A stretch of 64,000 nucleotides of DNA. Source: Todiramphus chloris collaris (taxonomy: Eukaryota > Chordata > Aves > Coraciiformes > Alcedinidae). The notes under the pieces are model-generated. The model was not told the origin of the DNA. It ran no database searches and worked only from the letters and a program-made list of their open reading frames with translations. The DNA is taken from positions 13,483,192-13,547,191 of the forward strand of contig JANVCC010000062.1 of the NCBI GenBank assembly GCA_025345505.1, read 5' to 3'. Numbering within the stretch: position 1 is the stretch's first letter; the number at the start of each line of letters is the position of its first letter. Positions 12,101 through 22,882 of this stretch are shown here, in pieces. A program made the position numbers and the translations under genes.

Positions 12101-15100
12101 TAATAATAACATAACTGACAAGCTCACATTTACAAAATGAAAAAGATCTTCTGGCAAACTAGGTAATGAAAGAAGCTGAAGTCAACTTTCAGACAAGCCA
12201 AAAAAAAAAAAAAGACCTCATAAACACAGCAAAGTGTTTGTAATTTGGGTTAACTAGGTCAAAAGTCACACTAGCTCTTGCATTGTTAAGACATATGGTT
12301 TAAATCAAAAACATTGAGTCTGACAGTCTCAAGTGAGTATATGACCTTCATTTATAAAGGTGCTACAGAGGTTAGCAGTGTATTTTCTTATAAATCCCAA
12401 AGACATGGGGTAATGCTACTGCCTGTGAAGCCGACACAATCTGCAAGAACAGAAAGGAATAAAGGTTTCCATTCTCTGACATTTAACTGCAATAATTGTT
12501 CCCTGAAGTAGAAATACTTTTTATTTTAAGTGGAAATATTCTCTAGTTTTTTTTTTTTTTCCCAAACAAGAAAGGAAACTAATCCCTTTCCCAGAACTTG
12601 GTTTTCTTTCTGTGGTGATGTCCATCATCTTCCTTTCTGTTGTTTTCATCTTGAGATAAAAATCAGCTCCCGACATCTCAAAGAATTTCTTCTGCCACGT
12701 GCTACACAGACTACAGCAGAACACCCCTGAGAGGGCTTTAGCCCCATCCAGTGGGAAGAGGGTACATGATGCATAATGCAGCATAATCTCCATGGCTTCA
12801 ATGGAACTGCATAAAAGCCAGGGTTTTCAGAACAACATTGAACAGCGGAAAACCTGCCAATATGTAAATGCAGAAACAGCGCCATGGAAAGACTTACTGT
12901 GAGAAAGGAATCAGCAGGGCAACATCTCAGAGCTACCTAGAGCAGCCAGGTCCAGCAAAAGAAACACAAACCCACAAATACCATCGCTTCATAAGGATCG
13001 AGGAACTAAATGAAGCACGCCACATCTGTATTTCTCCAGTAGCTGCATCTCAAGCAGGCATTTCAGCCCTCAGATGTGGAAGCACCACAAAGTGGATTAG
13101 ATTCCTGTAACTCTACCAGTTGCAAGCATGAGCCAAGTAATTCTCATGGAGTTTACCACACCAGACTGGCACACTGACAGTTCTCCCAGGGGATTCCACT
13201 GTTTTAGACAGGAAGAGAGATGTGTTGCAATGGCAACACTCCATTACGTAAAGAAACCCAAAGCTAGGCTGCAGGAAAAACAGAGGAACCAGAACCCTGT
13301 CCTTAGGTGCAGTGAAGATTACACATTTTATTCTTTCACAGTTCTAACCTTACCTCTTTGTGTTTCTTTTCTTCGTAACCTGTTAAGTTTTTCAAGTCTA
13401 ACTGTTGGATTCCACTACCCACCACAACTTCAGAAAATTCATTTAACATGTATCGCTCACAAGAGCCTTATGTTAACTTTTAAATCCCATTTACCTGTAG
13501 CTGTCATCTTCTGAATCTGAAGCAGATACTTCACTGCTACCATTACTTTCCTCTGTCACACCAACAGCACTAAGCTCTGCTATGATTTTCTTTACATCTG
13601 TATCAAATACTTTCTCATATAGCAACTCATACAGCAGAGCTGGGGAAGAGAAGGAGAAAGTGGAAGGGCAAAATGAGTTACAAGGTAAATGAGATTTTAT
13701 ACCACCATTACAGATGCATTTCAAATTACTTCAAATCAAGCAAGCGTTTTGATATGTTAACTGAAACAGTGCAGGCATCAGATGCAAAACCATCTGCATC
13801 CACCACGGTTTAATGGGTATGCATGAACCTCTTAGAAACCAGGTCTCTTGAGAGGCAAATGTGGCCTTAAATTTGTAACTCTGCACATCAGAGCAGAGAT
13901 TTCATGAAGTATTAGAATTGTCACAGCAAACCATCAAACCTGATGGGGACCTTTGGGCATTTCTGCAGTCTAGTAAAGAAAACAGAAATGCATGAGGACA
14001 GTTTATCTCTTGCATGTGCAACCCCCATAATTTCTGTGAGGAGTTACACATGCAAGGATAATTTTAACATAAACAATTAGTTTGGTAACATAGTCTCAAA
14101 TACAAAATTAAAACCAGAGTGATGACCAAAGACAACGCAATACGTTATAAACTAGTACACCAAGAGTTTCTCTTTACATCAGACCATCCAGATTCAAAGA
14201 GGCAGGTAAGTCTCCTCCTCTTGCTATATCATCTGCTTTGTCAAGAATCAGAACACAGTAAGAATTCATGGTCTTGCCAAGTAGTGCAGTCATTGACAAC
14301 TCAAATGGAAAGCTAAGCTACTAAATGATTATAATAAACTTTAATACAGAGCCTTTTCCTGAAACCTGATGGAGATTTTTTTAAGATTTTTGATAAAAAT
14401 ATGTGCCTTTAACTAACCAACGTAATACTTACACTGGCACAGAGCAGCCTTTTCTGAATACTCAATGGGATAAACAATATCATAGTGGTTTCCATTTGAG
14501 AAGCACAGTAATACCTATTAAAAAGAAATAAAAAACACATATTTTAAGTTTTACGTTTTTCATATAAGCACGACCTTAATTTCAATTTCATGTACCAAAC
14601 CACTTTGTTTTATTGATATTGAGATCCTGGGAGATAAGAGTGTTTAGCGGATATCCTTTAACTTTCAAATTCTTTTTGGTTTAAAGAGAGTAAGATGGAG
14701 GTAGCTATGAGAGTTAGAACATAAGTAGTTTTTATTCAGTCTTTCACAATAGCCATGTTATGGGTTTTTACCTTATCAGAAAAGCCATTTTCAGTCACGT
14801 GTGAAGGAGAAGCATTTGGTTCCTGGTATATTATGAAATCTTTCCTGAGAAACAAAAAGTAGCAGTTAAGAATTCATTTCAAAATTAGTATCAATAAAAA
14901 CTGGAATATTCAAGTCAAGTTCAAGGAACATACCTAACCACAGAAAACATCTGGTGGAAAAGAATACTGAAGAGAAGTAGTACAACCATCACTGATTTAA
15001 AAAAAAAAAAAGCAAGCTTTTACGAAAGAATATACCAGAATAAGATGTGTTGGCACGACACGCACAGAGCCAGCGACAAGCAAAACAAATTTCCAGACAG

Positions 15101-18100
15101 CACTTTCTGGAGCTGTCTCTAGCCAGATGATGGCTCCCCAGTCCTGGAGAAATTCATCAGGCTTTGCCATTTGGAAACCCACCAGAACATCGAGGAGGTT
15201 GGTTTTATGAACACAGACAGGAAAAGGTGTGAAGTTTACAGCAGCTGAGTGATGGCTTATGCTAAATCTTTTGGGCACAGAGGCCAGCTAACAGAACAGC
15301 CCATGTCTGTGCTCAGACATTCTTCTTGCCTCCCAAAACCAAGTTCTCATGCTCAGAAAGGTCCACACAATGTTTCTGCTCCCAAACAGTGGCCCAGCTG
15401 CCACAATGTGCTACAGACCACGCCAAAAGCCCAACAGACCATCAGCAGGCATTGCTGGAGGATCAGATATTGTAACCAAGTTCCCAGCATCTCTGAAAAT
15501 CATGCCTTCCAGATGTCTCATTTTTTTGATGTACTGCAAGAAGAATCTTTTCCTGCATTTTTGAAGTGGATAACACACCGCAAAAAGAACAGTCAGTGGC
15601 TCAGTTTCTCCTGAATAAAGACCCCATGAAGTGCGGAGTCTAATACCACGTTATCTTTATTAGACTCAAATTGCTGGATTTAAAGTGGCAAAGAAACTCT
15701 TCTGTTGTCTATTCAACTCGAAGAATGGAAACTAATTTTTGGGTAAGTTTAGACCAAACCAGCAGACAGTGTCTCACTACAGTTTGCCAAATACTCACCA
15801 TCAAGAGTAGTTTTTCAAAAGAGGTTTAGAAAATGTCTATCACTGCAATCTAAGTGTGGGTACCTCAGGACATTTGAGAGGATTAAAAATATCATAAATG
15901 CAGAGTTGAGCTACTACAGTTAAGCAAATTTAGAATTTACACTCCACACATTTTTTAATTAGCTTGTTAGATTAAAAAGCATTAAAAGTTGAACTGGATA
16001 TAAAGTGACAAATACAGAACAATCCACAACTGATACTGACGTGACGTGCCAGTACATGTTTTATTTTCTAAAAACTGAGGGACTATCAATCTTTGCTACT
16101 TGTTTTTCTGCTATAATCAGTCTCTGTCTTGACCTTAAATTTAATTATTTTTTCTTTCTCCTATCCATAATCCTCACATTGAATTCTTTGTTCAGCAACC
16201 TATCACTCCTTTCAACTTCTTCCTGTTTTATTACTGTTGCAAAATGATTAAGTATATTCACAAGTGCAGGTTTTATATTAAAAAAATAAAAACAAAACAA
16301 CAAACCACAAACCAAAAATTTTCTACAACTCAGAAAGAGCAATTCTAAGAGGAAAAGAATTTCATAGCTCAGAGACCTACCCACTTCAGGAAGGCAAGGA
16401 AAATTTACTAGACAACCAAACTGTACTTATGACACATCTGAGGAGTGAAAATTAAAACAAACCTATTCATACTGCATTTATGTCCTATGCTTGAAAATCT
16501 GAAACTATCTCAGACCTCCACTTGGCACAGAACAGGAAAGCCATACTTTTGCTTTCCTTCAGTCTGCCAGCATGCAGGAAGGGAAGGACTCTTTCCCCCT
16601 ACCTCCATCAGCATTCCTACCTTCCCAGAGTCTCTAAATTGCCTTTTTAATAGAAGCCAGTCTTCGAGACAAGCATGGCAGTTAACAGTTCTCATGTGTT
16701 TAACTCTGCAGTGAAATCCTACATATGGTTGCAACTACACCACAAGCCTCCTTATGCTTCAAATGGAATTTAAAAAAAAAAAAAAAAAAGCAACAAAAAA
16801 ACCCCAGTTATCAGCCAGGATTTGTCTCTGATTTGTCTCTGTATCCATTTATCAGCTGTGGCCCTGGCTACCAATGTATCATGACTTCAAAACAAACTGC
16901 TTCTGTTTCATGAGAATATATTTCTCATGGCCAAAAAGACAACAGAAGATCAGCTACATCCAGTTCTGATGTAATCAAGCATGCAAGTTTCTTGCCTTAG
17001 TAAACTGAGTTAAGCCTCTCTATACCCTGGCCCAATCCAACCACCAGTTCTAAGCCTCTTAAGCCAAACTTTACTCTGACTTCCAGTTCAGTCCTCTTGC
17101 AGCCAGGCACCACATGCAACTCCAAACTGTCTCATTAACCACATAAATTGCAAAGATAGAATTTAATGCAATTTCCCACACTTAGCACTCATCTAAGTAC
17201 CTGATAGTAACATATAACTAATTTGTTTCTTTCCTTTTACCAACTGTCTCTTCGAGAGTCAGAGCATAAAGAAAGTAATGAATTTACTGTATGCATTTGG
17301 AAATAAAGAATTTTTTAACTGGTTTACAAACTGCAGAAAGAGAAGATGCTGTAAATTGCTCAATTTTCAAAGCATATTTGTAATTTTATGGAGAACTAAA
17401 GTATAACATGCAATTCCATCTTTGGTTATTTGTTAGTGAATCAGTTGGAGTAGCAATCTCAATAAAACACACAAAGGTTTTCTTACTTGTACATAAGAGA
17501 AAGGGCACTTATTTCTACTTGTCCAACCCATTCCTGTATTGGGGGAAAAAAAAAAAAAACCAGAAAATTAAGTTCAAGCAAACACACCGTTATTATACTT
17601 CCTCATATACCGATCAAGAGAAGAAAAAAAAAAAAAATCACTGGTGAAAATAAATACATTAACACTGAGTCTGGAGTTCAGCTGAGACATTTTGATTTTA
17701 TTCGAATGTTATCTAAAAAAGGAAAACAAAACAGTGTCTATTCCAGTAAGGTGACTAACGGGTATAAGCTAGAGGGATTTTTTCCCAAACTAGAAATGCA
17801 TCAGTATGAAAAGAGAGAACTAAAAACAATCACATAAATTAAGATCTATTATTAAAGAGTATGATTTTGAGAGGTAACACAGTATTCTTGTTTTGGGGCT
17901 TTTTTTTGTTTGTTTTATTAAGCAACCAGTGATCTAGCTTTTCAAAAGTGATTTTTGAAAGCCGCCAGTGTCAGATTTACCAAGTGCTTCTAAAAATATT
18001 ACTCTCTACCTTCAAAGCTGTCTGGTTTTGTGGGCCTTTAACTAGAGATGAACTGGAAAAAGAACCTTGAGTCTTAGCTCTCATGCCTAACACACAGATA

Positions 18101-21100
18101 ACTTCCACACAAATATTCTGATAGGATCTCGTGAAGTGCTCCAACCACTTCCAAACAGCCAAAATAAACTTGAGATAGCTGCATTTCTCATACAAGCAGC
18201 TGTATTATCAATACCTGAAGAAAGACCAAAATTCTACCCTTTAAAGCTGTTGAACGATGGAATGCCAGTAACACCATAACCCAGACTCAAATCATGGAAC
18301 AGTAGAAGTTGTTGCTTCCATTACCATCCTAACCATTGTACTGTGCTCTAGTATGATGTGACTAGATCTTTCTTGGTATCTTGTTGTTCGCTTTTAGTTG
18401 GGTTTTTTTTTTTAATCACACCCCCCCCTCCCCCCCCATATTCTTACTAAATTAAAAACAACACAAAATTATTTTGGCCAGAAATTTGTAGCAGTCAAAT
18501 GATTTTAATTTTTTTTAATTATTTTTTTTAATTTCCATGACAATTTTAAAACTTAGACTAACAATATTAACTTCACTGATCATGTAAAAAAAATACTGCA
18601 TTATTTTTCAAAATTATTTTTTTAAAACATTAGGAGATGTATGAAAAAGACACTTTCTATACACAGAGTGCAGTGCTGTAAACCATTTACATGAGAGTAG
18701 TTCAGTACAGCACACATTCTACTGGAAAATGGCATGATTTCCCATTCAGTATAGCATATAATCTCAGGATTTGTCTAACAAAGCTTTATAATCTGAAATC
18801 CTCCAATGAACAAAGCAAGACAGAAGCAAAATAGGCTAACATCCACTCCTTCCCCTCCTTCCACCATTCATTTTGGAAACTGAAATAATGAACCATCTGG
18901 TCACATCCATTCTATCTAGAGATGCTGCATGCATGGCAGGGGAAAACAATAAAAATCAGGCTTTAATTTCTAGGAAGGGAAAATTTAATAAAATTTATGT
19001 GCAAACACTTGGGAAAAATTAATAGTTTCTGCAATGTTGCACTAGATAGTCCTCTCCTCCCCCTCCGCTTACACAAACTAACTCCCTCATAAAAACACTA
19101 AAAATAAATTCAGAGGAGAGTAATGCTAATTTTGCTTCTAAACAACATCTTCTTAAGAGTCTGTGGCCACTATTCACAATATCCCTTACATAAGTAACTC
19201 TCTCTTCATCATCTAAACTATTCAAGGCTGTCTTCAAGAAAAAGCTAGCCACAGTATGTTTGTTGCCATCCGCAGAGGCTAGAAACCTCTGGATGCAATT
19301 TTCAGGCACAACAGGTTTAAATCAAGACACAAAAAATTCCCCAAATCATTTTTACAATAGAGCACACACATAAAAGTCTATATTCACATAATTCAAACAC
19401 CTTTCAAGCTCAGTCAAAAACATTTGAGAAAAAAAAAAAACAGAAAATCCAATTACCCATCAACTTCAACAAAAGTACTGTTCTCTATTAGAGATGAAGT
19501 CTAACATACCTGTGGATTTTCCAGACATTTCAAATACTCTTCAAATGGCCCCTCTATGAACTGTATTAAAAAAAAAAAAAACAATAATAATTTTTATTAA
19601 CATAGCATATGGAAACCCCAATCTACGACCCACTACACCAATGGAAATACACCACTGGAAATTTAAGGCTACTCAAAGAGCTTAGAATCCAAGTATAAAG
19701 TCATGTAGAGATGAGGGAATAAACAGTTAAACGTATAGGTCTGCAATGCAGAAAATAACCATAGAAATAGCTTTTGTAGTCATCACACAGTCCAGAATAA
19801 AACAAACAAAATACCCTCAAAAAAATTTATCTAGCAGCCAAAAGGGAAATCATAAGAAAGCAAAGATGCTCTCAGGTAGATGTTCATGAGCAATTCACCC
19901 CAGGTGTACAAAGCATCACTGGAGAGAGCGTGTGGGGGCTTATTCAAGCATCTTACTAAAAGAAATAGGCAGCAAAGAACAGTCAGAAATGGGAGTCACA
20001 TTTGGTAGTACCCAAGTAGCGGTATGATACCGTATAGGCAAATCATAAAGCACTTTTTCCTTTTTTTCTGCATCGCTTCCAACACACTGGTTTTACTTTC
20101 AGTGAAAGGATGCAAATGATCAGGCTACACTAAGTGCCAGGCTAAAGAAAGTAATCCTTCAGCTGCACTCCTTAGCATGTGTGAAGAGGCCAAACACACA
20201 TTGGTCAAGACCAGAGAAAGATGCTGCAGTAATTGAGACACAGGAACTTCAACTCGTTTCAGTCATGCTGGCCAACAGAGAGGCCGTATCTAAAAAATGC
20301 TATTTAGACACAATCTGCTTATTTAGTTTGTTAAAATAAAGAGCCCGAGAGGTCCAAAGAAAGAAGCAATTCCCATTGTGACTTAAGCTACAAGCTGGAT
20401 GGCCTCTTTACCCAGAGTGATCAAGAAACAAGGTAATACAAAAACTAAGTGGAATAGCAAGATTAGAAGCTCTGCTTTAGCCATTTGGAACCCGGCTGGA
20501 CAGTTTTGTTTATGAGAAGAATGAAAAAGTCTGGCCAAAATTTGTAATTTAGACAGAAGCACTCAGGCATGAAGTTAAAAGGTGGATCAGTAAAACACAA
20601 TCATACACAGCAGGTTTTTTGTATGTCAAAATTAAATGAACTAAAGATAATACACAGAGGAAGAATGGAAGGACACTGGAAAGTTCTCCCAGCAAACTGA
20701 AGAGTTAAAAAAAGAGAATGAATATAAGCAGCAACGGAAGGTAACCCTTCAAGAAAGTATGAGGATGAAAATGAAGATGGTGGTGACACCCAGTCACAGG
20801 AAACTTTGGTTACAGAAGTATCAACGGAACACGAGAGACAGAAATGCAAGCTGAGGTGGTTACGATAGCCAGAGAGAAGAGGAACTTCAGTGAGTATGAC
20901 CAGTACACATCAACAGAGCGTGTAACTACTCAGAAGGCAGACAAGTGAATAGTTCAACTAAGAGACGAGGAAAAGATGCATTTGGGTTTTGTGTTGTTTT
21001 GGGATTTTTCTTTTTAAAGAGATGCAAGTTAACAATTCTATATTCCAGATGGAAAACACAAAGTATAGTAAGAGATATGGGAAACAAAGGAGATCAGCAG

Positions 21101-22841
21101 AGCTGAAGTGAGGTACCTGAGAGAGTAGGAATGCTACGAAATGAGGACAGATACAGAACAAATGCTCACACATACTCCTGCTTTGACTCTCCTAGGAATT
21201 AGGTAAATAGTATATACTCTAAAGCACATACAAACACAAGCATGAACACCATTATTTACTATTCTTCTTTCAAAAGGAGGAAAAAAAAGGATTTTATAAT
21301 GTTAACACTGACAGCATTGGCCAAATATAAATTGATATCAAAATATTTTATGTCCATGGTTGTTTAAAAAAAGAAAAAACCTAAACACCACAGTGGCAAT
21401 GCATAATAAATTGTAGACCCTGAAACAAATTTCTGTAATCTCATCAGTCAAATCCTTTATACATTGCAAGAGTAATTATATACCATAGAAAGAATATTTT
21501 ATGACCTTCATTAAAATAGGCATTATAATAAAACAACATCCGGATTTTGGTAGCTTCACTACAGACTATTAAAGTTTAAGAAAGTTTGTTTTGTTTTTTA
21601 ACAAGCATTAAAAACTCTTCCCACTCACACATCCCTCCAGTCCAGGAAGTACGGAGGTCTTCCTCCAGGCTTATGAAAATGAGTTACTACTACACAAGTG
21701 CCAATTAAGTTCAAAAGCAGTCACTTTAAAAGGCATCAAGTAAAAAGCTACGATGCATACTGAAAGTCAAAGAAATAAAGTAACATTTTGAAATGCTCAT
21801 AAACAAAAATACTTACTGCTTCAAATTTCTCCCTATTTTTCCGAAGATAGTCTACACAAGCCATCCTAACATCAATGTGCCGAGCCTGAGAGTGTAACAC
21901 CTATAAAGGGAGAAAGAGAACAAAGTGAGACTGGTTCTTAGGAGTTTTGATCTAGGGGTCACAAATTATTAATGACTGTTTTCCAAATATAGGCTTTAAA
22001 ATACTGTGGTTTTGTTTTTAAGACTATTTAAAATGCATATGCATTCAGTAAGAACATTTTTAAGCAGGTGAAACCCCAATTACTTGATCAAAAATTAAGT
22101 AACTGCTTACTAAAGTCAAACAGTTGATTTTATGAGGATTTACTGGTCTAAATGAAGAATATGTCATCATTCTTTAAACAACTCTTTAGTAAAGGACTTC
22201 AACTGATTGAAGAAGTTACCACAGAAGTGGATGATGAAATCAACAACCAGCATGCATTCATTCAAGTGCAATCTATCCAAGTTTAAGAGAGTGCAAGTTT
22301 ACTTCTTCTCGACTTCAGGAGGTGTAGTCTGTTGCCCAAATACTGATTTGGAAGCCAGGAATTCAGATCCCAATATGACACCTGCATTCTACCTCCTGTT
22401 CAAACCCCTACTGGAAAAATATTTCTTTCACTACAGGATCAGAGTTATCTCTAACCTGACTTTGTCTGCATCCTCACTACAACAAGGGAAGTTCCAGTCA
22501 CTTTAAGTTGTAGCCTTTTGCAATTCTCACACACTACTCTCACTTTAAAACACTTAAAAATTCAGATCAGTTTTTCCTGCATAAAGAAATAAAACTGGGT
22601 AAGCACATACTAACTCTCAGTTAGACTTTCCCTTCAATAGAATAAGAATGGGATGTTAAAATTTTAATTAATAGTTGAAAAAAAGTTCTATGTACACTGG
22701 AGCATAAGAGAAACCTTCTATATATTAACTAAAAACATCTGAATATCATTGATTATTCCCTTGAAATTAGAAAAAATGAAAAACACATTGCAGATCAATA
22801 CAGACCAATAGTGTTTGCTTGTCTGAACTTATACAATGAGG

Positions 22842-22882
<41 letters not shown>

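Larger units (their letters stand above)
10777..14771 (-). other. OTUD4 introns 9 to 5
   Basis: Introns 9 (10,777-11,006), 8 (11,125-11,489), 7 (11,548-13,494), 6 (13,640-14,432) and 5 (14,515-14,771), with exons 9 to 6 between them. AT-rich, with only short A/T runs. Open frames of up to 128 codons in intron 7 show no family resemblance. No mobile element recognised. Confidence 0.75.
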
